Below, in pieces: positions 8,102 through 16,819 of a stretch of DNA of 64,000 nucleotides; within the stretch, counting starts at the first letter, position 1; every line of letters begins with the position of its first letter. Made by a program: the position numbers and the translations under genes. The notes below the pieces were generated by a model that had not been told where the DNA came from, searched no databases, and worked only from the letters and a program-made list of their open reading frames with translations. The DNA lies in the NCBI GenBank assembly GCA_017849435.1, contig JAFIGY010000002.1, positions 558,001 to 622,000 of the forward strand. The letters run 5' to 3'. Source of the stretch: Chitinophaga niabensis. Lineage in GTDB: Bacteria > Bacteroidota > Bacteroidia > Chitinophagales > Chitinophagaceae.

Positions 8102-9766
8102 ATGCAGAGAATCTACCTGTTACTGATCACTGTACTGATGGTGATAGCCTGCCAGCCCGGCAGGAAGAAAAACCGCGAAGCCATCAACCGTGATACGAGC
8201 CACTATACCAAACAGGAATACATCGCCCAAACGCTGGATAGTGGCCAGGTTAGCACTTTCCTGCAGCGGCACCCGCAGTTTGCCCCTTACAGCGAGCTGA
8301 TCCATGAATTCTATCGTAAACGCGGCTTTCACTATGCCTGGATCAATGAAGAAGGCATTACCGAACAGGCCGGCGGATTTTTAAATATGATGCGCAGCGA
8401 TGAGGAGAACGGTATTCGTGATAGTTCTCTGGACAAGTCCCGTATACAGTCGCTGTACGACTCCCTCGCCCAACAAGGCCCTTCCATCGACCGGAAAGAC
8501 ACCATCCTGCCGGTAGCGGAGCTGCTGCTCACCGGACAGTTCTTCGTATATGCGAACAAGGTATGGGGCGGTATAACCAGTGATTCCGCACGCGACCTGG
8601 AATGGTTCATCCCCCGGAAGAAAATAAATGTGGAAAGCCTGCTGGACTCTATGATCGCCAGCCCCAAAAAACCAATCAACGCGCAGGAACCCGTGAACCG
8701 CCAATACAAGCTGCTCCGCGATGAACTGCAGAAGATGGCGGACATCGTGAAGAAACATCCTTCGTTCGATTCCCTGAAAATGGACAAGAAGAGTTATCAG
8801 CGCGGGGACTCCTCCGCCCTTATCGCTGAGGTGAAAGCAAGGCTGCAACTGCTCGGTGATATGAAGGAAGCGGACAGCTCCCGTCAATTTACACCCTTCC
8901 TCGATTCTGCCGTGCGGGCGTACCAGACCCGCATGGGACATAAAGTGGACGGCATCATCCGCCAGAATACACTGGACGCCCTCAACCGCCCGCTCCAGCA
9001 TTACATGCAACAGATCCTCCTCAATATGGAACGCTTGCGCTGGGTACCCGTGGAAGTGACCACGGACTACATCCTCGTGAATATTCCGGAATTCAGTCTG
9101 CATGCGTATGAGGACGGAAAGCTGGCCTGGAGCTGCAACGTAGTTGTCGGGAAACCCGGCACCAGTACCGTGATCTTTAACCGGGATATGAAATACGTAG
9201 TATTCGCTCCTTATTGGAACGTGCCGCCCGGTATCCTCGGCGGGGAAGTGTTGCCAGGCATCAAACGTAGCGGGGCAGGCTATCTTGCTCGGCATAATAT
9301 GGAAGTGGTAGGTGCCAGCGGCAATGCGATCTCGCCAGGCGCTATCAGCTGGGGAAAATATTCCGGCGCCAACTTTCCGTATATTGTGCGGCAGAAACCC
9401 GGCGGCTCCAATTCACTCGGCAAGGTGAAATTCCTTTTCCCCAACGAGTTCAACATCTACCTGCATGATACCCCGTCCAAGAACCTTTTCAATGAATCAA
9501 AACGTTCTTTCAGCCACGGCTGCATCCGCGTATCCGAACCTAAGCGTCTCGCACAATGGGTACTGCGCAAGGATTCCAGCTGGACGGAGGCCAAGATAGA
9601 CGCAGCGATGAATGCCACCAAAGAAAAGTATGTGACGCTGAAAAACAAGCTGCCCGTGTTCATCGGTTACTTCACGGCCTGGGTCAGCAGTAAAGGACAA
9701 TTGAATTTCCGGGATGATGTGTATGGCCATGATGCCAAACTGGCCAAGCTGTTATTCGGAAAATAA
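8102..9766 (+). CDS. L,D-transpeptidase family lipoprotein (YcbB/LdtD-like)
   Basis: 554 residues. Lipoprotein signal: YLLLITVLMVIAC with C17. Order: an N-terminal scaffold domain of the YcbB type; a peptidoglycan-binding segment around residues 225-300 (A-V-R-A-Y-Q-T-R-M-G-H-K-V-D-G-I-I); and a YkuD catalytic domain from about 325, with H-D-T-P and the active-site S-H-G-C-I-R-V (catalytic Cys near residue 474). It would form 3-3 cross-links or attach partners to peptidoglycan in the periplasm. Own promoter; its last 15 bp overlap convergently with the CPBP protease gene. The acceptor substrate cannot be told from sequence. Confidence 0.9.
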   Translation: MQRIYLLLITVLMVIACQPGRKKNREAINRDTSHYTKQEYIAQTLDSGQVSTFLQRHPQFAPYSELIHEFYRKRGFHYAWINEEGITEQAGGFLNMMRSDEENGIRDSSLDKSRIQSLYDSLAQQGPSIDRKDTILPVAELLLTGQFFVYANKVWGGITSDSARDLEWFIPRKKINVESLLDSMIASPKKPINAQEPVNRQYKLLRDELQKMADIVKKHPSFDSLKMDKKSYQRGDSSALIAEVKARLQLLGDMKEADSSRQFTPFLDSAVRAYQTRMGHKVDGIIRQNTLDALNRPLQHYMQQILLNMERLRWVPVEVTTDYILVNIPEFSLHAYEDGKLAWSCNVVVGKPGTSTVIFNRDMKYVVFAPYWNVPPGILGGEVLPGIKRSGAGYLARHNMEVVGASGNAISPGAISWGKYSGANFPYIVRQKPGGSNSLGKVKFLFPNEFNIYLHDTPSKNLFNESKRSFSHGCIRVSEPKRLAQWVLRKDSSWTEAKIDAAMNATKEKYVTLKNKLPVFIGYFTAWVSSKGQLNFRDDVYGHDAKLAKLLFGK

Positions 9767-10609
9767 CACGGCTTTGCTGCGGATGTTCTCGCGGGAAAGG
9801 CTGGCGTGTGTTTTGATGTTGCGGGTACAGCGTACCAGCAGTACATAGCCCGCCCAGAGCGCGAGCACGCATCCTGTTACGATACCGTAGTAAGTTTTCG
9901 GGTCCAGGTGGCTGAATTGCACAGCACCATCGTTGAGAAGCAGGATGGCTACGGCTACGTTGTTCACCAGGTGAATGAGGAAGCTCATGCAAAGGTCCCG
10001 CAGGCGCAGGTAAAAGAATCCCGATAATATACCCAGCAACAGTGCGCCCGGCATCTGTGACGGATCCGGGTGCGCGAGCATGAACAACAATGAGCTCTGC
10101 AACAGCGCAATGCCCCCGGAATAACGCTGCAGCAGGGCTTCCATAATGATGCCCCGGAAAAGGATCTCTTCCATGAATGCCGCGATCATCACTGAACCAA
10201 TGATTCCGAAAAGCGAACCCGTTTCAATGGCGGTAAAAGAAACTTCCGGCCAGTGGGGAAGCGGGAGCAACTGCGCCAGCGCATCTTTCACCATTACCAG
10301 CGCCAGGGCCATGGTAAAGGCCAGTACAAAGGTCTGCGCGGTCACCTCAATACGCGGCACGAACGTAAAATTATGCCGTTGTACGATCAGCGCATAAAGG
10401 ATCACTGCAATGCCGCCAAAGAGATAAATGGAAAGCAACAGGTTGGGATATTGGAGAAGATTGCTGCCGGTGAAGAAAAAAGCCACGCCAGCAGCCAGCA
10501 TCCAGGCACCATAAAGCCGGAGCTGCATGAGCCATGCTCCATTGAGTGAAAGACCATTCAGGGTTTTGACATACATGATGCAGGGTTCGTATTTCGCGTA
10601 AACAGTCAT
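9752..10609 (-). CDS. CPBP-family intramembrane glutamic endopeptidase
   Basis: 285 residues with about eight hydrophobic segments. The three CPBP (Abi/CAAX protease) motifs are present: E-E-I-L-F-R-G, then L-A-H-P-D, then F-L-I-H-L-V-N-N. These proteins cleave prenylated or other membrane peptides, or have immunity or stress roles; the substrate here is unknown. The gene is convergent with the L,D-transpeptidase gene and overlaps it by 15 bp. The first in-frame ATG is used; an internal Met at residue 12 is possible. Confidence 0.85.
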   Translation of the reverse strand: MTVYAKYEPCIMYVKTLNGLSLNGAWLMQLRLYGAWMLAAGVAFFFTGSNLLQYPNLLLSIYLFGGIAVILYALIVQRHNFTFVPRIEVTAQTFVLAFTMALALVMVKDALAQLLPLPHWPEVSFTAIETGSLFGIIGSVMIAAFMEEILFRGIIMEALLQRYSGGIALLQSSLLFMLAHPDPSQMPGALLLGILSGFFYLRLRDLCMSFLIHLVNNVAVAILLLNDGAVQFSHLDPKTYYGIVTGCVLALWAGYVLLVRCTRNIKTHASLSRENIRSKAVLFSE

Positions 10610-10710
10610 GCTAATATAAGTATTTTACATATCTGAAGCAATATCAATTTGCGCCTCCGGCAACCGGCGGCAGCGGATTTCCGGAGGATGAGATTACCCG
10701 GTTAAAACCT

Positions 10711-10718
10711 TATTTTTG
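10711..10718 (+). promoter_or_regulatory. -7 promoter box for ridA, almost touching the start codon
   Basis: TATTTTTG matches TAnnTTTG; only 6 bp separate it from the ridA ATG at 10725, so the transcript should be leaderless or nearly so. Confidence 0.6.
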
Positions 10719-10724
10719 CGGCAT

Positions 10725-11105
10725 ATGGAAAAACAGATCATTCACACCAACAGCGCCCCGGCGCCCATCGGTCCGTATAACCAGGCGGTGAAAGCCGGCA
10801 GCATGCTCTTCATCTCCGGCCAGATAGCGCTGAATGCGGAAACCGGTCAGCTCGAGAAAGACGATATTATTTCCGAGACCCACCGTGTTATGCAGAACCT
10901 CCGGAATATCCTGACCGAGGCGGGAATGGATTTCAGCGATGTGGTAAAGACTACCATCTTTATCATGGACATGAATGATTTTTCCCAGATCAACGAAGTA
11001 TACGGTAAATATTTCTCCGGTTACTTCCCCGCCCGCGAAACCGTGCAGGTATCCGCACTGCCGAGAGGCGTGAATGTTGAGATTTCCATGATCGCGATCA
11101 AATAA
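10725..11105 (+). CDS. ridA: RidA family reactive enamine/imine deaminase
   Basis: 126 residues, typical of RidA. It opens MEKQIIHTNSAPAPIGPYNQ, has the signature G-P-Y-N-Q-A-V, and the catalytic Arg in the conserved P-A-R-E-T-V-Q-V segment. It hydrolyses reactive 2-aminoacrylate-type enamines released by PLP enzymes, in the cytoplasm. A TTG 9 bp upstream is in frame but lies inside the -7 box, so the ATG is the start. It is followed after 3 bp by the 3HCDH-domain gene, then tsaB, probably as one operon. Confidence 0.95.
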   Translation: MEKQIIHTNSAPAPIGPYNQAVKAGSMLFISGQIALNAETGQLEKDDIISETHRVMQNLRNILTEAGMDFSDVVKTTIFIMDMNDFSQINEVYGKYFSGYFPARETVQVSALPRGVNVEISMIAIK

Positions 11106-11108
11106 CCG

Positions 11109-11738
11109 ATGCGGATACTCGTTACAGGCGATCATTTGCGTTGGGAGGAATTCCGCAGCTGCCGTAAGGCGGAAGGACATACGCTCATTCGGTCAGAGGC
11201 GCCGTCCCCTGAGGGGGATGTGATCGTTGATCTTTCCCTGGACGAGCATCCGGAGCGGATGGCGTGGTATGTGCAGCATCCGGGGATACCCGTGCTCGGC
11301 TGCCAGGTGAAAGCCGTATATCCGCAATACACTCATATTTACGGGTGCAACTGGCTACCCGGGTTTATCGGGATGCCGAAGGCGGAGGTATCGCTGCCCG
11401 CCGGCGTATCCGCTGAAAAACTGAATACCCTCATGCAGCAACTCGGATGGTTATACGAAACCGTTGCACCTTCCGTAGGAATGGTAACGCCCCGTATGGT
11501 TTGTATGATCATCAACGAGGCTTATTTCACCGCAGAGGAAGGTACCGCATCGCGGGAAGACATTGATATTTCCATGAAACTGGGCACCAATTATCCATTC
11601 GGACCATTTGAATGGTGCCGCAGGATCGGTATCCGGCACGTATACGAAGTGCTGGAAGCCGTGTATGCATCTACGGGAGACGAGCGGTACCGCATATGCG
11701 CATTGCTGCAGCAGGAATACACGGCACAACAATTATAA
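11109..11738 (+). CDS. Small protein with a 3-hydroxyacyl-CoA dehydrogenase C-terminal domain
   Basis: 209 residues. The second half is a clear 3HCDH C-terminal (dimerisation/substrate) domain: V-T-P-R-M-V-C-M-I-I-N-E-A-Y, then the K-L-G-T-N-Y-P-x-G-P-F-E-W motif. The N-terminal 100 residues have no intact GxGxxG nucleotide-binding motif, unlike true dehydrogenases of about 280 residues, so it probably cannot bind NAD normally and may be a regulatory or substrate-binding relative. It starts 3 bp after ridA and ends 11 bp before tsaB. Confidence 0.75.
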   Translation: MRILVTGDHLRWEEFRSCRKAEGHTLIRSEAPSPEGDVIVDLSLDEHPERMAWYVQHPGIPVLGCQVKAVYPQYTHIYGCNWLPGFIGMPKAEVSLPAGVSAEKLNTLMQQLGWLYETVAPSVGMVTPRMVCMIINEAYFTAEEGTASREDIDISMKLGTNYPFGPFEWCRRIGIRHVYEVLEAVYASTGDERYRICALLQQEYTAQQL

Positions 11739-11749
11739 AACAGGCAGGT

Positions 11750-12424
11750 TTGGCATTGATCCTTCATATAGATACGGCAACGGCTATCGGTTCCGTTGCA
11801 CTTTCCCGCAACGGCGAAGCACTCGAAACACTGGAAAACACAGAACAGCGTGACCATGCGGCTACCGTGGTGTTGTTTATCCAACGCCTGCTGGAAAACC
11901 ACCGGCTCAGTCACGAGGAGATTGACGCTGTTGCAGTGAGCGCGGGGCCGGGGTCTTACACCGGGCTCAGGGTAGGACTGGCCACGGCAAAGGGACTTTG
12001 CTACACCTGGCAGAAACCGCTGATCGCTATATCCACCTTACAGATGATGGCTGCCGGTCTCCAACAAACACATCCCGGGGATGTGTATTATGTGCCGATG
12101 ATAGATGCCCGGAGGATGGAAGTATTCGCAGCAGCGTATGACAATACACTCGAAACTGTCATGGAACCCCAGGCGATGATATTAACCCCCGATGCATTTC
12201 AGTCCCTGATCTCCGTCAAAAACACGCTTTTCTTCGGGGATGGCGCTCTAAAATGGCAGGAATTGGCAGGAGTCCGACCCAATATGCAATTCCCTTCTTA
12301 CCACATTTCCGCCGCCCATATGATCCCTTTGGCGGAAAAAGCCTTTGCGGCAAAGGACTTTCAGGATGTCGCCTACTTTGCCCCCCACTATCTGAAAGCT
12401 TTTTTCCATCCCGGGAAAAAGTAA
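11750..12424 (+). CDS. tsaB: tRNA threonylcarbamoyladenosine biosynthesis protein TsaB
   Basis: 224 residues from a TTG start. It shows the ASKHA opening I-L-H-I-D-T-A-T-A-I-G-S-V-A-L and the TsaB hallmark S-A-G-P-G-S-Y-T-G-L-R-V-G-L-A-T-A-K-G-L. TsaB partners TsaD and TsaE to make t6A37 on ANN-decoding tRNAs. A longer reading frame from 11612 overlaps the 3HCDH gene by 127 bp and adds unrelated sequence, so the start is placed at the TTG 11 bp after that gene; a second TTG at 11756 is an alternative. Confidence 0.92.
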   Translation: MALILHIDTATAIGSVALSRNGEALETLENTEQRDHAATVVLFIQRLLENHRLSHEEIDAVAVSAGPGSYTGLRVGLATAKGLCYTWQKPLIAISTLQMMAAGLQQTHPGDVYYVPMIDARRMEVFAAAYDNTLETVMEPQAMILTPDAFQSLISVKNTLFFGDGALKWQELAGVRPNMQFPSYHISAAHMIPLAEKAFAAKDFQDVAYFAPHYLKAFFHPGKK

Positions 12425-12630
12425 CATCCGTAGATTTTTTAGCAGATTTTTAGCATTTCGCCGCATCATATTACGCATTTAAAAGCGTTATAATCTGAGA
12501 GCGGTAAAATGGACAGTCAAACGCGCCTTTAAATGTCATGTTAATGTCAAATTGTGAGAAAAATGGGGGAAATGGAATTGATATATTAAAAAAGAAGGTA
12601 TAGAAATTTTTTTTATTGTGACAGATATTA

Positions 12631-12638
12631 TAATTTTG
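12631..12638 (+). promoter_or_regulatory. -7 promoter box for the ArsR-type regulator
   Basis: TAATTTTG matches TAnnTTTG. It lies inside the 305-bp gap 12425-12729, which is otherwise AT-rich and without any recognisable gene or strong hairpin. The implied 5' leader is about 85 nt. Confidence 0.55.
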
Positions 12639-12729
12639 TGTAATCAATATCCGTGATTATTGTCTAATAGTCGCGTTTTACTGTCCGTTGATCCCTGTCA
12701 TTTCATTATTTTTTTAAAACTATTTTGCG

Positions 12730-13089
12730 ATGGAAAAACAATTATTAACTACCTCTTCTAATACTCTTATTATTTCTAGGGGTAACAATGAAAAAGATCA
12801 GATCAAATTGGATTACATTGCCGTTAAGAAGGCCGCTATGGTGTTGAGAGCCATCAACCACAAGTTGCGCCAGCAGATGATCAAGCTGCTGGAGGACCAT
12901 AAGCGTATGACTGTAACGGAGATATATGTGAAGTTGCGTTTGGAACAGTCGGTAGCTTCCCAGCACCTTGCTATCCTGAGACGTGCAGGCATTGTGATCA
13001 CTGAGAGAGACGGTAAGTTTATCCACTATACCATCAACAAACAACGCATTGCCGAAGTGGCCAAGTTTGTGGAAGAGCTAGTGGGATAA
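12730..13089 (+). CDS. ArsR-family winged-helix transcriptional regulator
   Basis: 119 residues. After a 30-residue polar N-terminus comes a winged helix: A-I-N-H-K-L-R-Q-Q-M-I-K-L-L, recognition helix S-V-A-S-Q-H-L-A-I-L-R-R-A-G-I-V and wing E-R-D-G-K-F-I-H-Y. There are no cysteines, so the classic ArsR/SmtB C-x-C metal site is missing and the signal must be something else, or none. It is monocistronic, with its own promoter and a strong terminator. It may control the neighbouring persulfide-dioxygenase gene, but no operator was found to support that. Confidence 0.85.
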   Translation: MEKQLLTTSSNTLIISRGNNEKDQIKLDYIAVKKAAMVLRAINHKLRQQMIKLLEDHKRMTVTEIYVKLRLEQSVASQHLAILRRAGIVITERDGKFIHYTINKQRIAEVAKFVEELVG

Positions 13090-13138
13090 TATCCGTTGTA
13101 TCTTTTTCTATCCGGCGCGGAGCGCCTGCATTATATTG

Positions 13139-13173
13139 AAAGACTGTCTTCCCCGGAAGGCAGTCTTTTTTTT
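13139..13173 (+). terminator. Rho-independent terminator after the ArsR gene
   Basis: AAAGACTGTCTTCC pairs with GGAAGGCAGTCTTT (13155-13168; one T-G wobble) across a two-base loop and is followed by an unbroken T-tract. A small GGCGC-GGA-GCGCC hairpin precedes it at 13114-13126. Confidence 0.9.
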
Positions 13174-13316
13174 GTGCAATTATGTTCCATGTTCTAACCC
13201 GTTTCTAATGCACTTTTAATTCTCAGGATAATTATATGCCAGGCTGTTTTTGATTAACATTCATCTGCATTTGACCTTTCACTGACGCCCCCCGCATCCA
13301 CTTGGGAACTTCTTCG

Positions 13317-13324
13317 TATTTTTG
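13317..13324 (+). promoter_or_regulatory. -7 promoter box for the MBL-rhodanese gene
   Basis: TATTTTTG matches TAnnTTTG and lies 17 bp before the ATG, implying a leader of about 12 nt. Confidence 0.6.
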
Positions 13325-13341
13325 CATAAATCAAAAACCAC

Positions 13342-14745
13342 ATGTTCATTAAGCAGTTGTACACAGGATGCTTGTCTGAAGCTGCGTACTTTATTGAATC
13401 CGAAGGAGTGGCTGCAGTGATAGACCCGCTGCGCGACGTTGCATCTTACCTCGAGCTGGCGCGTGAAAGGAACGCGATCATCCGCTATATTTTCGAAACC
13501 CATTTTCATGCAGATTTTGTTTCCGGCCACCTTGACCTGGCAGCCGCTACCAAGGCGCCGATCGTTTACGGCCCGGAAACGGTGACCAGCTTCCCGGTGC
13601 ACATCGCGAAGGACGGTGAGGAATTCAGGATCGGCAAACTGACCCTGCGTGCACTGCACACTCCCGGTCATACCCTTGAATCCACCTGCTACCTTTTGTT
13701 GGACGAACACCAACAACCACATGCCATCTTTACCGGAGACACATTGTTCGTTGGAGATGTGGGGCGGCCTGACCTTTTCAGTGGTAACCTGAGCAAAGAA
13801 GATCTTGCCGGCCACTTATTTGAATCGCTCAATACCAAAATAAAGACCTTGCCGGACAATGTGATCGTTTATCCTGCGCATGGTCCCGGTTCGTCCTGCG
13901 GCAAGAACATCGGGCCGAACACGTTCAGCACCATCGGGGATGAGAAGCGTTCCAACTATGCGCTGCTGGCGGAGGACAAAGCCGCTTTCATCCAACAGGT
14001 GACGGATGGCCTGAGCACTCCGCCGCAATATTTCCCGATCAATGCGAAGATCAACAAAGAGGGGTATGATGCGATGGAAACGCTGAAGGAAAGAAGTCTG
14101 AAACCCTTAACCATAAAAGACTTTAAGGAAAAGGTAAAATCCGGGGCCCTCATCCTCGATACCCGCAACGCCAGTGTTTTCACGGAAGGCTTCGTGCCCG
14201 GATCCATCAGCATCGGGCTGGAAGGCCGTTTCGCGGAATGGGCGGGCAGCCTGCTGCCGTTTGATCAGCCGATGGTGCTGGTAACTGCGGCCGGACAGGA
14301 AGAAGAGAGCATCGTACGCCTTGCCCGCGTAGGGTTTGATAAAGCAGAAGGATATCTCGATGGCGGATATGAAGCCTGGCAGGCAGCCGGAGAAAAGATA
14401 GACATGATCATTTCCGTAGATCCCGATGAGCTGGCGATGGACATGCCGCATGACGACAACCTCATTGTGGTGGATGTACGTAAACCGGCCGAGTATGCGG
14501 ACGGGCACGTGAAAGGCGCCATGAACGTGACGCTCAGCGACCTTACAGACCCGGGTTCCATGGCGGATTTTGACGATCATCACAATCTCTATGTGCATTG
14601 TCAGGGCGGTTATCGCAGCGTGATCGCCTGTTCCATGCTGAAAAAAGAAGGTATCCATAACCTGCGGAATATAAACGGCGGCTTTAACAAGCTGAAGGAA
14701 CAGGAAGGGATCGAGATAGAGCAGGAAAAGAATGTATTGAACTAA
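13342..14745 (+). CDS. Metallo-beta-lactamase fold persulfide dioxygenase-like protein with two rhodanese domains
   Basis: 467 residues. The MBL domain (1-250) has T-H-F-H-A-D-F-V-S-G-H as the metal motif, H-T-P-G-H-T and T-G-D-T-L-F-V-G-D-V-G-R-P-D-L, as in ETHE1-type glutathione persulfide dioxygenases. Two rhodanese domains follow. The second has the loop H-C-Q-G-G-Y-R-S with an active-site Cys. In the first the loop reads T-A-A-G-Q-E-E-E-S with no Cys, so that domain is probably non-catalytic. Likely role: sulfide/persulfide handling in the cytoplasm. Own promoter and terminator. Confidence 0.9.
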   Translation: MFIKQLYTGCLSEAAYFIESEGVAAVIDPLRDVASYLELARERNAIIRYIFETHFHADFVSGHLDLAAATKAPIVYGPETVTSFPVHIAKDGEEFRIGKLTLRALHTPGHTLESTCYLLLDEHQQPHAIFTGDTLFVGDVGRPDLFSGNLSKEDLAGHLFESLNTKIKTLPDNVIVYPAHGPGSSCGKNIGPNTFSTIGDEKRSNYALLAEDKAAFIQQVTDGLSTPPQYFPINAKINKEGYDAMETLKERSLKPLTIKDFKEKVKSGALILDTRNASVFTEGFVPGSISIGLEGRFAEWAGSLLPFDQPMVLVTAAGQEEESIVRLARVGFDKAEGYLDGGYEAWQAAGEKIDMIISVDPDELAMDMPHDDNLIVVDVRKPAEYADGHVKGAMNVTLSDLTDPGSMADFDDHHNLYVHCQGGYRSVIACSMLKKEGIHNLRNINGGFNKLKEQEGIEIEQEKNVLN

Positions 14746-14766
14746 AAGATCACCTTTTATAATGGA

Positions 14767-14801
14767 AACGCCGGAGGATAAAAGCTTCCGGCGTTTTTTT
14801 T
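14767..14801 (+). terminator. Rho-independent terminator after the MBL-rhodanese gene
   Basis: AACGCCGGA (14767-14775) pairs with TCCGGCGTT (14787-14795), followed by a run of T. The rest of the gap to 14975 is AT-rich with no gene that I can support. Confidence 0.9.
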
Positions 14802-14975
14802 ATATAACCCTGACGGATATACGTAATCTACGTTTTATCGATTTAACATATACATTTTTAATTAGTTACATTGATTTCTCATTATTATATATTCAATTGC
14901 GTAACAATTATTTAAATGAAGAAATAATTGTCATTTCGGGAAGGATTGCCTAAATTCCTGTAAAATTTTAATCGT

Positions 14976-15470
14976 ATGAAACAGCGCAAATCCTTTTTTA
15001 CCGTCTGTCTAGCACTGATGATGGGCGTATTCCTGTATGCTTGTAAGCCAAGCGATGCGAAACTTCAGAAAGAAGTGAACGACAAATTGGCCACTGCAGC
15101 CCCTGGCGTAATGGCGGAAGTAAAAGGTGGAGTAGCTACGTTGACCGGTGAAGTGATGGATGAAGCTGCAAAATCTACGGCCGAAGATGCCGCCAAGGGA
15201 GTGAAAGGGATCAAATCAGTGACGAACAACATTACCCTGACCCCTCCGCCTCCGCCGCCCCCCGCCGTGGTGATCAACCCTGACGATATGGTGCGCAACA
15301 GCGTGGATTCCGTACTGAAGAAAGCGGGTATCAGCGGCGTAACAGCCACTGTAGCCAATGGAGAAGTAACTCTTACCGGTACTATCCCGAAAGCTGAACT
15401 GAAGAAAGTTATGCAAGCCGCTAACGAAGCCAAACCAAAGAAAGTGATCAACAAACTGACATTGAAGTAA
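14976..15470 (+). CDS. Double BON-domain lipoprotein
   Basis: 164 residues. Lipobox V-F-L-Y-A-C (C23). Two BON domains, about residues 28-88 (V-K-G-G-V-A-T-L-T-G-E-V) and 100-164 (V-A-N-G-E-V-T-L-T-G-T-I), are joined by a proline run at about residues 89-96. BON domains bind phospholipid or stabilise the envelope, as in OsmY/DolP. Predicted envelope lipoprotein. It is followed after 44 bp by the BON-LysM gene, probably in one operon. No TAnnTTTG box is visible upstream, so an alternative sigma factor is possible. Confidence 0.85.
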   Translation: MKQRKSFFTVCLALMMGVFLYACKPSDAKLQKEVNDKLATAAPGVMAEVKGGVATLTGEVMDEAAKSTAEDAAKGVKGIKSVTNNITLTPPPPPPPAVVINPDDMVRNSVDSVLKKAGISGVTATVANGEVTLTGTIPKAELKKVMQAANEAKPKKVINKLTLK

Positions 15471-15514
15471 GATCGGCCTTTCCATTCAACCATTAACCTT
15501 AAAAAAGTAAGATT

Positions 15515-15892
15515 ATGTCATTACAGGATAAATACGCTGAACTGATACAGCAGGCAAACGGCGCTGGCGTGACCGGGCTGCAGGTGGCAGAGCAGGATGG
15601 TGTGCTGTACGTTACAGGCACCGCTCCTTCCAATGCCGTGAAAGACCAGATTTGGGGCACTTATGAGAAGCTGGACCCGGAAATGCGTTCCGGCGATATG
15701 GTACTGAACATTTCCGTAGCCGACGGCGGCGCTGAACAGGAATATGAAGTACAGGCAGGAGACAGTCTGAGCAAGATCGCGAAGAACTACCCGGGTGTTA
15801 CCTGGCAGGATATTTTTGAAGCAAATAAGGACCAGATCAAAGATCCGAATCTGATCCATCCGGGGCAGAAGCTGAAGATACCTTCCGCATAA
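15515..15892 (+). CDS. BON-LysM protein (Kbp/YgaU-like)
   Basis: 125 residues without a signal peptide. An N-terminal BON-like domain (L-Q-V-A-E-Q-D-G-V-L-Y-V-T-G-T-A) is joined to a C-terminal LysM domain (about 74-124: Y-E-V-Q-A-G-D-S-L-S-K-I-A-K, ending I-H-P-G-Q-K-L-K-I-P). This architecture matches E. coli Kbp (YgaU), a cytoplasmic potassium-binding protein induced by osmotic stress. Position beside the double-BON lipoprotein suggests a shared stress response. Confidence 0.85.
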   Translation: MSLQDKYAELIQQANGAGVTGLQVAEQDGVLYVTGTAPSNAVKDQIWGTYEKLDPEMRSGDMVLNISVADGGAEQEYEVQAGDSLSKIAKNYPGVTWQDIFEANKDQIKDPNLIHPGQKLKIPSA

Positions 15893-15910
15893 TGCTATCG
15901 GTTAAAAAAA

Positions 15911-15946
15911 GGAACGGGGTCCCACCATCAGGCGGGACCCCGTTCC
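15911..15946 (-). terminator. Strong hairpin terminator, best on the minus strand
   Basis: GGAACGGGGTCCC (15911-15923) and GGGACCCCGTTCC (15934-15946) form a perfect 13-bp stem. On the minus strand it follows the acyltransferase stop immediately and is trailed by seven T. On the plus strand the tail is only TT, so it may stop the BON operon too, but less cleanly. Confidence 0.9.
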
Positions 15947-16816
15947 TTATTCGGACTCTTCCGGTTTGTAAGTATGTTTCCATCGCCGGTGGCTCCATAC
16001 CCATACTTCCGGTTGCTCCTGAATATTTTTTTCGAGGTACTGTACGAATGCTTCCGTGATCTTTCCTTCCGGTTCATGCTCCGGGTTTTCAAAGGCGAGC
16101 GTGAGTTGTGCCTCATAATACCCGCGTTTCACTTTGCGAATATCTGCAAACACCACCGGGATATTATACCGGCGGGCGCTCGTTTCGGGGCCTTTGTAAA
16201 AGGGGGTCATTTTATTCAGGAAGGGGAACCAGTAGCAGCGGCGGGGATTGCCGGGGTTCTGATCGGCCACCAAAGCGAGGAGATATTGTTTGTTTATCCA
16301 GGGGGCCATGCCATTGCTCATGTCATTGGCCGGAATGAGCACTGTGCCGAACTTTTCCCGGAAGTGCCGGAACATACGGTCTACTGCTTTGCTGGTGATG
16401 GGCATGTACACCACAAGGAAAGGGAACTGTACGCCCTGCATACAGAACAGGTTCGCCCATTCCCAGTTGAAATTATGGCCGAGATGCAGCTGGCAGCTCC
16501 TGCCTTCCGCATAAAGCTTTTGCAGCACGCTAAGGTCGCACTGGAAGCGCTTTTGCAGGGATCTCCTGCTCATCGTGAGCAGTTTAATGGTTTCCACCAT
16601 CATATCCGTGAGGTTGCGGTAGTATTTTGCGGCTAGCTTTTTCCGCTCGGCTTCCGTTTTATCCGGAAAGGCCTGCAGCAGATTTGCCATCACTACTTTC
16701 CGGCGGTATCCCAGCACATGATGCACCAAAAAATAAAGCACATCGCTGAGGCGGTATAATAACCACAACGGCAGTACGGAAAGACTGTAACAGAAGGCGA
16801 TGAGAATATAGTACAT
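15947..16816 (-). CDS. Lipid A biosynthesis-type (LpxL/HtrB family) acyltransferase
   Basis: 289 residues. One N-terminal hydrophobic segment (about 3-20), then the LPLAT acyltransferase core with the catalytic H-x4-E in G-H-N-F-N-W-E-W, and the later motif V-A-D-Q-N-P-G-N, comparable to the A-D-Q family motif, with R-R-C-Y-W-F-P-F-L. Expected to add a secondary acyl chain to lipid A, or to act on another envelope or aminolipid acceptor, at the inner membrane. It starts 3 bp after nadB, so the two are co-transcribed, and it ends at a strong terminator. The acceptor cannot be named from sequence. Confidence 0.87.
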   Translation of the reverse strand: MYYILIAFCYSLSVLPLWLLYRLSDVLYFLVHHVLGYRRKVVMANLLQAFPDKTEAERKKLAAKYYRNLTDMMVETIKLLTMSRRSLQKRFQCDLSVLQKLYAEGRSCQLHLGHNFNWEWANLFCMQGVQFPFLVVYMPITSKAVDRMFRHFREKFGTVLIPANDMSNGMAPWINKQYLLALVADQNPGNPRRCYWFPFLNKMTPFYKGPETSARRYNIPVVFADIRKVKRGYYEAQLTLAFENPEHEPEGKITEAFVQYLEKNIQEQPEVWVWSHRRWKHTYKPEESE

Positions 16817-16819
16817 GTG

